A DNA stretch of 6,268 bases from Cellvibrionales bacterium (GCA_024645065.1 JAHEGP010000190.1:1-6268), one strand, 5' to 3'; positions 1 to 5,285 are shown, counted from the first letter of the stretch. Numbers and translations: made by a program. The notes: a model not told the origin generated them from the sequence alone.

Positions 1-1
1 T

Positions 2-613
2 GCACAGTTGGAAGACAACATTATCCGCGAAACTGCGGAAACCGTCGCACGCCCCCCCCAAGTGGCCCAACTAGTCCCGAACACCCTGGTCAGTCGCCAG
101 GACTCCCTTGCGCGGATGACGGCGCAAACCATCGAGCAGCAGACTGAGACACAAGGTCAATCCCCAATCGAGCAGGTATTCGAGGAGCCGGAGCAGCAGA
201 TACAAAGCCTGGAAGCACGCCTGGACCAGCAACGGCGCGCCTATACCCGGCGCCCTAAAGTTCATCGGATCACCTCGGTGGCCACTCTGCAAAGTGAAGA
301 TGCGCGCTATCAGCTGGAGTGGCAGCAAAAAGTCGAAACGGTAGGTAACCGGTATTATCCCGAGGAGGCTCGCCGAAAAAAAATAAGCGGTGATGTTCGA
401 CTCGTCGTTGCTCTGTTACCGGACGGCAGTGTCAAACGGATAGATGTACTGTCTTCTTCAGGAAAAAGCGTGCTCGATCAGGCCGCGATTCGTTCGGTCA
501 AGTTGGCGGCACCCTTTGCTCCCTTTCCCAGTGAATTGAGAGAGAAAGCCGATATCCTTGAGATTATCCGAACCTGGCAGTTTCGAAACAACATGCTTAG
601 TAGCAGCGGTTGA
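2..613 (+). CDS. tonB3: Energy transducer TonB, TonB3-type, 3' part (5' end outside window)
   Basis: This is the C-terminal part of a TonB-family protein, which couples the inner-membrane proton-motive force (through ExbB/ExbD) to an outer-membrane process. The frame is open to the left edge, with no stop and no convincing start. The first in-frame start-like codon is a TTG at position 8 with nothing resembling a ribosome site, so the N-terminal membrane anchor must lie upstream. The visible 203 residues begin with a Gln/Glu-rich, probably helical linker. It is followed by the TonB C-terminal domain over roughly the last 95 residues: a W-Q-Q-K-V-E-x-x-G-N segment, Y-P-E-E-A-R-R, the strand R-L-V-V-A-L-L-P-D-G-S-V, S-S-G-x-x-V-L-D-x-A-A, and a closing D-I-L-E-I-I-R-T-W-Q-F. 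The last segment and the downstream yqgE-yqgF neighbours match the Pseudomonas TonB3 group, normally found beside gshB. In P. aeruginosa, TonB3 is reported to be needed for twitching motility and pilus assembly. The TonB family call is firm; the TonB3 subtype is inferred from context. Confidence 0.88.
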   Translation, partial: AQLEDNIIRETAETVARPPQVAQLVPNTLVSRQDSLARMTAQTIEQQTETQGQSPIEQVFEEPEQQIQSLEARLDQQRRAYTRRPKVHRITSVATLQSEDARYQLEWQQKVETVGNRYYPEEARRKKISGDVRLVVALLPDGSVKRIDVLSSSGKSVLDQAAIRSVKLAAPFAPFPSELREKADILEIIRTWQFRNNMLSSSG

Positions 614-625
614 TATCCTCAGCGA

Positions 626-654
626 TTGGACTGCAGCCGGGTTCGGAGTATAGT
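626..654 (+). promoter_or_regulatory. Candidate sigma70 promoter for yqgE-yqgF
   Basis: A -10 like element TATAGT (649-654, five of six consensus bases) lies 17 bases after TTGGAC (626-631, a weak -35 with the TTG core). This starts 13 bases after the tonB stop codon. Transcription would begin near 661, giving a leader of about 122 bases before yqgE. The spacing is ideal but the -35 is poor, so yqgE could equally be expressed by read-through from tonB. Confidence 0.4.
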
Positions 655-661
655 GGTTGCG

Positions 662-721
662 GGGTCGGTGCAGTTTGCCTGACCCATTCTTGCGCAGGGT
701 TGTCCGTCGCGGAACCCGCAA
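662..721 (+). other. Two tandem stem-loops in the yqgE leader
   Basis: Hairpin 1 pairs GGGTC (662-666) with GACCC (681-685) and has an inner GCA/TGC helix (670-672 with 676-678) closed by a GTT loop. Hairpin 2 pairs TTGCG plus GGTT (690-694 and 698-701, with CAG bulged out) with AACC-CGCAA (713-721). It is capped by CCG/CGG (704-706 with 710-712) around a TCG loop. No T-tract follows either hairpin, so they do not look like intrinsic terminators. A 7-base complementarity between 653-659 and 735-741 could close both hairpins into one branched fold on a read-through transcript. I do not recognise a known RNA family here. Confidence 0.35.
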
Positions 722-772
722 GGTTAGCGTGCGCCAACCACACTGATTAGCATACATCCTGATGGCTTTGCG

Positions 773-777
773 GGAGG
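773..777 (+). promoter_or_regulatory. Ribosome binding site that fixes the yqgE start
   Basis: GGAGG at 773-777 sits 5 bases before the ATG at 783. The alternative in-frame ATG at 762 has no Shine-Dalgarno sequence and would place this site inside the coding region, so 783 is preferred. Confidence 0.8.
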
Positions 778-782
778 AAACA

Positions 783-1352
783 ATGGCGGCCGCAGCGCAA
801 ATTCAGTCACTGAAAGATCATTTTCTGATCGCCATGCCGGGCCTGAGCGGCTCAATTTTTGCCAACTCACTCACCTATCTTTGTGAACACAGTGAGGATG
901 GAGCGATGGGTATCATCGTAAACCATCCGCTTGACCTTTGTTGGGGCGATGTATACGAACAGTTTGACCTCGACAATGCCTGCCAGGCTGACCAACGAGT
1001 GCTTGCAGGCGGCCCGGTCCATACCGACAGGGGCTTTATCTTGCATCGCAATGATGGCCAAAGGTGGGAGTCGAGCCTGACGGTGACGACGGATGTCGCA
1101 CTGACCACCTCATTGGATATCATCACTGCGTTGGCCAACGGCAGCGGCCCAGAGAAGAGCCTGATGGCACTGGGCTATGCGGGCTGGGCTGCAGGGCAGC
1201 TGGAAGAGGAATTAGGGGATAATTGCTGGTTAACCCTACCGTCCAATTCGTCGATACTTTTCGACGTGCCCTTCGACAGAAAGGCTGCAATGGCTGCCGC
1301 TACTCTTGGCATCGACCTTGACCTGCTGACTTCTTGCGCTGGTCACGCCTGA
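783..1352 (+). CDS. yqgE: YqgE/AlgH family protein
   Basis: This is a 189-residue UPF0301/YqgE (AlgH) family protein of usual family length, predicted to be soluble and cytoplasmic. Its biochemical role is not settled. The AlgH name comes from an early link to alginate regulation in Pseudomonas and should not be read as a proven function. Family hallmarks are clear: D-H-F-L-I-A-M-P near residues 12-19, the Y-L-C-E-H ... G-A-M-G-I-I-V-N block at 32-47, L-A-G-G-P-V-x-T-D-R-G-F-I-L-H at 74-88, V-T-T-D-V-A-L-T-T-S at 101-110, G-Y-A-G-W-A-A-G-Q-L-E-E-E-L at 131-144, and the terminal A-G-H-A. The start at 783 is chosen over 762 because of the strong GGAGG just upstream and because family members begin shortly before the H-F-L-I-A-M-P motif. 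yqgF follows after 13 bases, so the two are probably co-transcribed. I see nothing broken. Confidence 0.95.
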   Translation: MAAAAQIQSLKDHFLIAMPGLSGSIFANSLTYLCEHSEDGAMGIIVNHPLDLCWGDVYEQFDLDNACQADQRVLAGGPVHTDRGFILHRNDGQRWESSLTVTTDVALTTSLDIITALANGSGPEKSLMALGYAGWAAGQLEEELGDNCWLTLPSNSSILFDVPFDRKAAMAAATLGIDLDLLTSCAGHA

Positions 1353-1365
1353 CTCCATCAAAGCC

Positions 1366-1800
1366 ATGGCGGATTCACACGTCCAGGGAACGATCCTCGC
1401 ATTTGATTACGGTAGTAAGTACCTCGGCGTTGCAGTCGGCCAAACCGTCACCCGGAGTGCTAGCGCGCTAAATCACCTGAGAATGCGGGACGGTGGCCCA
1501 CCCTGGGAGGGCATAGCAGCATTGCTGCAGCAATGGCAGCCCAGCCTCGTGGTCGTAGGATTGCCGTTAAATCTGGATGGAACAGAATCTGATATGTCGC
1601 TCCGGGCACGTCGCTTCGCCAATAGACTCAATGGGCGCTTCGGCGTAAATACTGTTTGCCAGGATGAACGCCTGAGCAGCTTTGAGGCTAAAGACATGCT
1701 CGCCCATGCTTCAAAAGAGAGACGGCGGGGTGGCGCAATTGATAGCCTTGCAGCTGCCGTTATTCTTGAACACTGGCTGTCGCTAAACCATCAGCACTAA
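1366..1800 (+). CDS. yqgF: RuvX/YqgF family RNase H-fold nuclease (Holliday junction resolvase-like)
   Basis: This is a 144-residue YqgF/RuvX protein of standard length. The family has an RNase H-like fold. It is annotated as a putative Holliday junction resolvase, and in E. coli it is implicated in maturing the 5' end of 16S rRNA. The acidic residues expected for metal-dependent catalysis are visible: D14 in the first strand (A-F-D-Y-G-S-K-Y-L-G-V-A-V-G), the D100-E101-R-L-S motif with E101, and D126 in I-D-S-L-A-A-A-V-I-L. The V-V-G-L-P-L-N-L-D-G-T motif at 63-73 is also typical. It lies 13 bases after yqgE and is probably in the same transcript. There is no clear Shine-Dalgarno before the ATG at 1366, which fits translational coupling to yqgE. 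Its TAA stop overlaps the TAG stop of the opposing pilU gene within the four bases 1797-1800. Confidence 0.95.
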   Translation: MADSHVQGTILAFDYGSKYLGVAVGQTVTRSASALNHLRMRDGGPPWEGIAALLQQWQPSLVVVGLPLNLDGTESDMSLRARRFANRLNGRFGVNTVCQDERLSSFEAKDMLAHASKERRRGGAIDSLAAAVILEHWLSLNHQH

Positions 1801-2948
1801 AAGCGCCCACCCATCTGATATTGATCGTCGTCGTCCTGCTCCATACTCAGCCTGTCAGCTGCAACACCCAACCTGGCGCTATTGTTGTCAGCGCCCAACT
1901 TGATCATCAGACGCAGGTCGTTGGAGGAGTCAGCGTGCGCCAGTGCATCCTCGTAGGTAACGCTGCCCTCCGCGTAGAGCTCGTAAAGTGCCTGATCAAA
2001 AGTTTGCATGCCCTGTTCCCGGGATCGCTTCATCAGCTCCTTGAGCTTGTGAACTTCACCCTTGCGTATCAGGTCGGCCGCCAACGGGGTGTTGAGCATG
2101 ACTTCAATACAAGCCCGCCGCCCCTTGCCATCGGGCATGGGAATGAGCTGCTGGGCCACGATCCCCTTAAGATTAAGGGAGAGATCCATGAACAGCTGAG
2201 GGTGTCGATCTTCCGGGAAAAAGTGAATGATCCGATCTATGGCCTGGTTGGCATTGTTCGCGTGCAGGGTACAAAGCACCAGGTGCCCGGTTTCGGCAAA
2301 GGCGATAGCGTGCTCCATCGTTTCGCGGGATCGAACTTCGCCGATCAGAATGACATCCGGCGCCTGACGCAGAGTGTTTTGCAGCGCAGCGCCAAAGGAC
2401 GCCGTATCGATACCTACTTCGCGCTGGGATATGATGCAGCGGTCGTGCTGGTGAATAAACTCGATCGGGTCTTCAATCGTGATTATATGGCCCGTTGAGT
2501 TGCGATTGCGATAGCCAATCATCGACGCCAGCGAGGTTGATTTACCGGTGCCGGTCGCGCCAACAAAAATTACCAGCCCGCGTTTGGTCATTGCCAGTTT
2601 CTTGATAATTTCCGGCAACAGTAAATCTTCAGGTTTAGGGATACGGGTCTCAATCCGCCGCAGCACCATGCCAGCCAGATTGCGCTGATAAAATGCACTT
2701 GCCCGAAAGCGACCAACCCCTCGCGCCGAGATCGCAAAGTTGAGCTCTTTGGTGGCGATAAACTCCTTGCGCTGCTCGTCATTCATTACCCCGAGCACCA
2801 CCTCCCGCGCCTGCTCGGGCGTCAGGGCTTCCTTGGTGACGGGCAGGATCTTGCCATGAACCTTGATCGAGGGTGGCATCCCGGCGGTAATAAACAGGTC
2901 CGAGGCAGTCTTCTCTACCATAAGCCTCAGTAGTTTTTCCATTTCCAT
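1797..2948 (-). CDS. pilU: Type IV pilus retraction ATPase PilU (PilT-like accessory motor)
   Basis: This is a 383-residue secretion-type ATPase of the PilT/PilU group. PilU assists PilT in powering pilus retraction at the inner-membrane base of the type IV pilus. The N-terminal PAS-like domain (about 1-100) opens with M-E-M-E-K-L-L-R-L-M-V-E-K, a PilU-like start. The ATPase core has the Walker A G-A-T-G-T-G-K-S-T at 130-138, the Asp box I-T-I-E-D-P-I-E-F with E163, the Walker B D-V-I-L-I-G-E-V-R at 198-206, and the His box with H222 and H229. In place of PilT's AIRNLIRE it has L-A-A-D-L-I-R-K-G-E (289-298), followed by M-K-K/R-S-R-E-Q-G-M-Q-T-F-D-type sequence and a PilU-specific C-terminal extension ending in an acidic D-D-D-D run. 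The start at 2948 is set by AAGGAG with 7-base spacing; an open frame 24 codons longer runs back into pilT and is rejected. It lies 28 bases after pilT, so it is an operon partner. Confidence 0.96.
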   Translation of the reverse strand: MEMEKLLRLMVEKTASDLFITAGMPPSIKVHGKILPVTKEALTPEQAREVVLGVMNDEQRKEFIATKELNFAISARGVGRFRASAFYQRNLAGMVLRRIETRIPKPEDLLLPEIIKKLAMTKRGLVIFVGATGTGKSTSLASMIGYRNRNSTGHIITIEDPIEFIHQHDRCIISQREVGIDTASFGAALQNTLRQAPDVILIGEVRSRETMEHAIAFAETGHLVLCTLHANNANQAIDRIIHFFPEDRHPQLFMDLSLNLKGIVAQQLIPMPDGKGRRACIEVMLNTPLAADLIRKGEVHKLKELMKRSREQGMQTFDQALYELYAEGSVTYEDALAHADSSNDLRLMIKLGADNNSARLGVAADRLSMEQDDDDQYQMGGRF

Positions 2949-2955
2949 GTCGTTA

Positions 2956-2961
2956 CTCCTT
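2956..2961 (-). promoter_or_regulatory. Ribosome binding site that fixes the pilU start
   Basis: On the minus strand AAGGAG lies 7 bases before the ATG at 2948, within the 28-base pilT-pilU gap. This supports independent initiation of pilU and excludes the longer frame beginning inside pilT. Confidence 0.85.
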
Positions 2962-2976
2962 GCCTGAATGTTAGCC

Positions 2977-4011
2977 TCAGAAGTTCTCGGGCATTTTTGC
3001 TTTTTCCCGCGCTGCCTCACGAGTAATCAAGCGTCGTTGAACCAAATTGGTCAGGGACTGGTCCAGAGTGGTCATGCCCGTTGCACTGCCGGTCTGAATA
3101 GCAGAGTACATCTGGGCAATTTTGTCTTCTCTGATCAGGTTTCGAATAGCTGGAGTACCGATCATTATTTCGTGCGCTGCTATGCGGCCTCCGCCCACTT
3201 TTTTGAGCAGGGTTTGGGAGATAACAGCCTGCAAGGATTCCGATAACATTGAACGCACCATAGATTTTTCCTGTGCCGGGAAAACGTCCACTACCCGGTC
3301 AATAGTCTTGGCCGCGGACGTGGTGTGCAGGGTACCAAAAACCAGGTGCCCGGTCTCGGCTGCGGTCAATGCCAGGCGTATGGTTTCGAGATCTCGCATC
3401 TCACCCACCAGTATGATATCCGGGTCTTCCCTCAACGCAGACCTTAGAGCCTCGTTAAAACCATGGGTATCGCGATGCACCTCGCGCTGGTTTATCAGGC
3501 ATTTCTTGCTTTCATGGACAAACTCTATCGGGTCTTCGATGGTCAGGACATGATCGTATTTGTTATCGTTGATATAGTCCATCATTGCCGCAAGGCTGGT
3601 GGATTTACCGGAACCTGTAGGCCCGGTTACCAACACCAGCCCCCTTGGACGCATCGAGATATCCCGAAATACCTGCCCCATGCCCAGGTCTTCCAATGTC
3701 AGGACTTTTGACGGGATAGTCCTGAAGACCGCGCCACCGCCACGATTCTGGGTAAATGCATTGACCCGGAATCGAGCCACACCCGGAACTTCGAAGGAAA
3801 AGTCAGTTTCCAGGAACTCTTCGTAGTCCTTGCGCTGCCGATCGTTCATGATTTCATAAATGAGGCGGTGTACTTCCTTATGCTCCATCGGCGGCAGATT
3901 AATACGGCGCACGTCACCGTCAACCCGGATCATGGGCGGCAAGCCCGCCGAAAGGTGCAGGTCAGAAGCACCCTGCTTGGCACTGAAAGCCAGTAATTCC
4001 GTTATGTCCAT
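2977..4011 (-). CDS. pilT: Type IV pilus twitching motility retraction ATPase PilT
   Basis: This is a 344-residue PilT, the hexameric ATPase that depolymerises the type IV pilus and drives twitching motility at the cytoplasmic face of the inner membrane. The length equals that of P. aeruginosa PilT as I recall it. The N-terminal domain begins M-D-I-T-E-L-L-A-F-S with S-D-L-H-L-S-A-G-L-P-P just after. The core shows Walker A G-P-T-G-S-G-K-S-T at 130-138, the Asp box L-T-I-E-D-P-I-E-F with E163, Walker B D-I-I-L-V-G-E-M-R-D at 198-207 with E204, and the His box T-A-A-E-T-G-H-L-V-F-G-T-L-H-T with H222 and H229. The retraction-specific motif AIRNLIRE lies at 288-295, which separates PilT from PilU and PilB. 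The start at 4011 has GAGGA 5 bases upstream; the frame stays open for 50 more codons but that stretch does not resemble PilT. It is the first gene of the leftward pilT-pilU operon and is divergent from yggS. Confidence 0.97.
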   Translation of the reverse strand: MDITELLAFSAKQGASDLHLSAGLPPMIRVDGDVRRINLPPMEHKEVHRLIYEIMNDRQRKDYEEFLETDFSFEVPGVARFRVNAFTQNRGGGAVFRTIPSKVLTLEDLGMGQVFRDISMRPRGLVLVTGPTGSGKSTSLAAMMDYINDNKYDHVLTIEDPIEFVHESKKCLINQREVHRDTHGFNEALRSALREDPDIILVGEMRDLETIRLALTAAETGHLVFGTLHTTSAAKTIDRVVDVFPAQEKSMVRSMLSESLQAVISQTLLKKVGGGRIAAHEIMIGTPAIRNLIREDKIAQMYSAIQTGSATGMTTLDQSLTNLVQRRLITREAAREKAKMPENF

Positions 4012-4016
4012 AGTGT

Positions 4017-4021
4017 TCCTC
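4017..4021 (-). promoter_or_regulatory. Ribosome binding site that supports the pilT start
   Basis: On the minus strand GAGGA lies 5 bases before the ATG at 4011. Together with the PilT-type N-terminus that follows, it sets the start and excludes the 50-codon upstream extension. Confidence 0.7.
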
Positions 4022-4023
4022 AA

Positions 4024-4040
4024 GTTGCTTTTTCCGCAAC
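4024..4040 (-). other. Small stem-loop in the pilT leader next to its ribosome site
   Basis: GTTGC and GCAAC form a perfect 5-base-pair stem with a 7-base A-rich loop in the pilT mRNA, ending two bases before the GAGGA ribosome site. On the opposite (plus) strand the same stem is followed, after five bases, by seven T residues (4046-4052), so it could alternatively act as a weak terminator for a transcript antisense to pilT. The stem is short, so either role is tentative. Confidence 0.3.
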
Positions 4041-4122
4041 CTATGTTTTTTTGCCCGCATTCCAGGCAGCGACCGGATTCCGGGTGCAGGAGCAGCGCTG
4101 TGCTGCCAACGGTCACTACCTG

Positions 4123-4128
4123 ATTATC
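4123..4128 (-). promoter_or_regulatory. Candidate -10 element upstream of pilT
   Basis: On the minus strand this reads GATAAT, five of six bases matching the sigma70 -10 consensus, about 110 bases before the pilT start. The 10-base palindrome TAGCGCGCTA directly abuts it on the -35 side, where a regulator could block or aid polymerase. I see no good -35 at 16 to 18 bases, so an activator or another sigma factor would be needed. Confidence 0.25.
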
Positions 4129-4265
4129 TAGCGCGCTACCAAAAGCGCTTTCTGGCGCCACCGCAATCCAGGTAAGCGGTCAGAGCCGGACCTTTGGAAA
4201 GGCGTCTGTGCGCTGACAGCTACACAGCAGAGCGCGCAGCTACTGGATATTCGCTCGCTAAAGAC

Positions 4266-4274
4266 ACTATAGCA
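4266..4274 (-). promoter_or_regulatory. Candidate extended -10 promoter, leftward, distal to pilT
   Basis: On the minus strand TGCTATAGT has the TGn extension plus a -10 with five of six consensus bases. Such a promoter can work without a good -35, which is lacking here. It would give pilT a leader of roughly 250 bases. Confidence 0.25.
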
Positions 4275-4438
4275 AAGCTGAACAATTGCGCTGGATGACA
4301 GCTGAAAAAAGCCCTGACCGGCTGCACAGAACCAAAAACCGCGCCGGCACAGCAAACCAGGCTGCAAGGCAACATCGAATAAGGGATGGACGTCGATGGT
4401 GCCGGCATCGCAAATTTGGTCCACCCCTGGATCTGGTT

Positions 4439-4447
4439 TGGTATATG
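4439..4447 (+). promoter_or_regulatory. Candidate extended -10 promoter for yggS
   Basis: TGGTATATG contains a TGn extension followed by TATATG (four of six consensus bases), about 55 bases before the yggS start. A TTGGTC at 4416-4421 is spaced 20 bases away, too far for a standard -35, so the call rests on the extended -10. Confidence 0.25.
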
Positions 4448-4485
4448 CTGCGACGACTCAAGAACCGCCATTCAATGGCTGCAGC

Positions 4486-4493
4486 GAGGAGGG
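4486..4493 (+). promoter_or_regulatory. Ribosome binding site that fixes the yggS start
   Basis: GAGGAGGG ends 8 bases before the ATG at 4502. The in-frame ATG at 4475 lies upstream of this site, has no comparable sequence before it and sits in a small GCCAT/ATGGC hairpin (4467-4479), so 4502 is preferred. Confidence 0.85.
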
Positions 4494-4501
4494 TTACCCC
4501 A

Positions 4502-5224
4502 ATGACGGACATCAAGGAGCGGCTTCTTGCCATTCATCAAAGGATTGAAGCTTGCGCCCTGACCTGTCACCGTGACAAAAATGAGATTCAATTGCTTGCG
4601 GTATCAAAAGCACGCTCGGTCAGCGACATAAAGGCAGCAATGTCCTGCGGCCAGCGTCATTTTGGCGAAAATTATCTGCAGGAGGCCCAGGCGAAAATTG
4701 CTGCTCTCAGCGACCCGGCCATCTGTTGGCATTACATTGGCCCTATCCAGTCAAATAAAACCCGGGCGATAGCCAATAGTTTCGACTGGGTTCACAGCGT
4801 GGATCGCCTCAAAATCGCCCACCGGCTTAGCGAGCAACGCAGCCCCGAAAAACCACCCTTGAATATATGCCTGCAGGTGAACATAAGTGCCGAACCCACC
4901 AAGGCCGGGCTTGCGGCCAATGATGTCGGAGCGATAGCGACAGAGGTCGCGTCAATGAAACAGTTGCGTTTGCGCGGCCTGATGGGAATCCCGCGAGCGA
5001 CCTCTGATTTTGAACAGCAACGCCTGCAGTTTCGCCAGTTACGACATTTGCTGCAACGCCTTCAGCTCCAGCTACCGCTGCTCGATACACTGTCCATGGG
5101 TATGTCGAATGACATGGAGGCCGCCATCGTGGAAGGCGCAACCTGGCTGCGGATTGGCACTGCCATTTTCGGCCCAAGACCAGCCAGCAACGGAGCGATG
5201 CCGAATTATTCGCCGGAGCCTTAA
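4502..5224 (+). CDS. yggS: YggS/PROSC family PLP-binding protein (PLP homeostasis)
   Basis: This is a 240-residue cytoplasmic YggS (PLPBP/PROSC) protein of normal family length. The family binds pyridoxal 5'-phosphate on a single-domain TIM barrel resembling the N-terminal domain of alanine racemase. It acts in vitamin B6 and amino acid homeostasis rather than as a known enzyme. The PLP Schiff-base lysine is K36 in L-L-A-V-S-K. Other hallmarks are H-F-G-E-N-Y-L-Q-E (53-61), W-H-Y-I-G-P-I-Q-S-N-K-T (76-87), Q-V-N-I-S (125-129), G-L-M-G-I-P (159-164), and the phosphate-binding L-S-M-G-M-S-N-D-M-E-A-A-I with R-I-G-T-A-I-F-G near the end. The start is fixed by GAGGAGGG; a 72-codon upstream extension is rejected. 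It lies 61 bases before proC, the usual partner, and is divergent from pilT. Confidence 0.96.
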   Translation: MTDIKERLLAIHQRIEACALTCHRDKNEIQLLAVSKARSVSDIKAAMSCGQRHFGENYLQEAQAKIAALSDPAICWHYIGPIQSNKTRAIANSFDWVHSVDRLKIAHRLSEQRSPEKPPLNICLQVNISAEPTKAGLAANDVGAIATEVASMKQLRLRGLMGIPRATSDFEQQRLQFRQLRHLLQRLQLQLPLLDTLSMGMSNDMEAAIVEGATWLRIGTAIFGPRPASNGAMPNYSPEP

Positions 5225-5239
5225 TTATTCAGACCGAAA

Positions 5240-5266
5240 CGGCTAAACTGCCGCCTCTGAAAGAGG
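5240..5266 (+). other. Two abutting hairpins between yggS and proC
   Basis: CGGC (5240-5243) pairs with GCCG (5250-5253) around a 6-base loop. Immediately next, CCTCT (5254-5258) pairs with AGAGG (5262-5266) around a GAA loop. There is no base between the two stems, so they could stack end to end. No T-tract follows, so termination is unlikely; the pair sits about 20 bases before the proC start and could affect its translation or mRNA stability. Confidence 0.4.
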
Positions 5267-5285
5267 AAAAGCAGGTAATCGTAGC

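Larger units (their letters stand above)
4012..4501. other. Divergent pilT/yggS intergenic region, no gene seen
   Basis: These 490 bases hold no convincing gene. Open frames on both strands give arginine- and cysteine-rich translations without family resemblance, and the plus-strand frame reaching into yggS is just an upstream extension of it. The region carries weak promoter candidates in both directions. It also has perfect palindromes TAGCGCGCTA (4129-4138) and TGGCGCCA (4153-4160), two AGCGCT sites (4094-4099 and 4144-4149), and an imperfect dyad at 4394-4410. There is a pair of TGACAGCT direct repeats (4214-4221 and 4296-4303) and a pair of CAGCTAC repeats spaced 20 bases apart (4218-4224 and 4238-4244). 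It probably contains the promoters and upstream control sites of both operons. Confidence 0.6.

Noticed and set aside
653..741. Possible tRNA with a long variable arm: 89 bases closed by a 7-bp helix
   Set aside because: There is no T-loop consensus before the 3' arm, the D-arm-like hairpin has the wrong loop, there is no plausible anticodon arm, and the 3' end lacks CCA context.
1821..2498. A 225-codon open frame on the plus strand opposite pilU
   Set aside because: It lies wholly antisense to a well-conserved pilU core, shows no family resemblance and has no ribosome site. It is a by-product of pilU codon use.
2977..4011. Possible PilB or type II secretion GspE ATPase instead of PilT
   Set aside because: The length of 344, the absence of a long N-terminal domain and of the tetracysteine zinc motif, and the AIRNLIRE motif identify a retraction ATPase.
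4012..4161. 50-codon N-terminal extension of the pilT frame
   Set aside because: PilT proteins start at M-D-I-T-E-L-L, the GAGGA ribosome site is directly before 4011, and the extension has no PilT-like sequence.
4286..4501. 72-codon N-terminal extension of yggS
   Set aside because: The translation is Arg-rich and unlike any YggS N-terminus, and the strong GAGGAGGG site would be inside it. The full-length family start is at 4502.
4128..4533. Three overlapping minus-strand open frames between pilT and yggS, considered as a small secreted or membrane protein gene
   Set aside because: All three overlap one another in different frames, are Cys/Arg/Ser-rich like translated non-coding DNA, and none has a good ribosome site.
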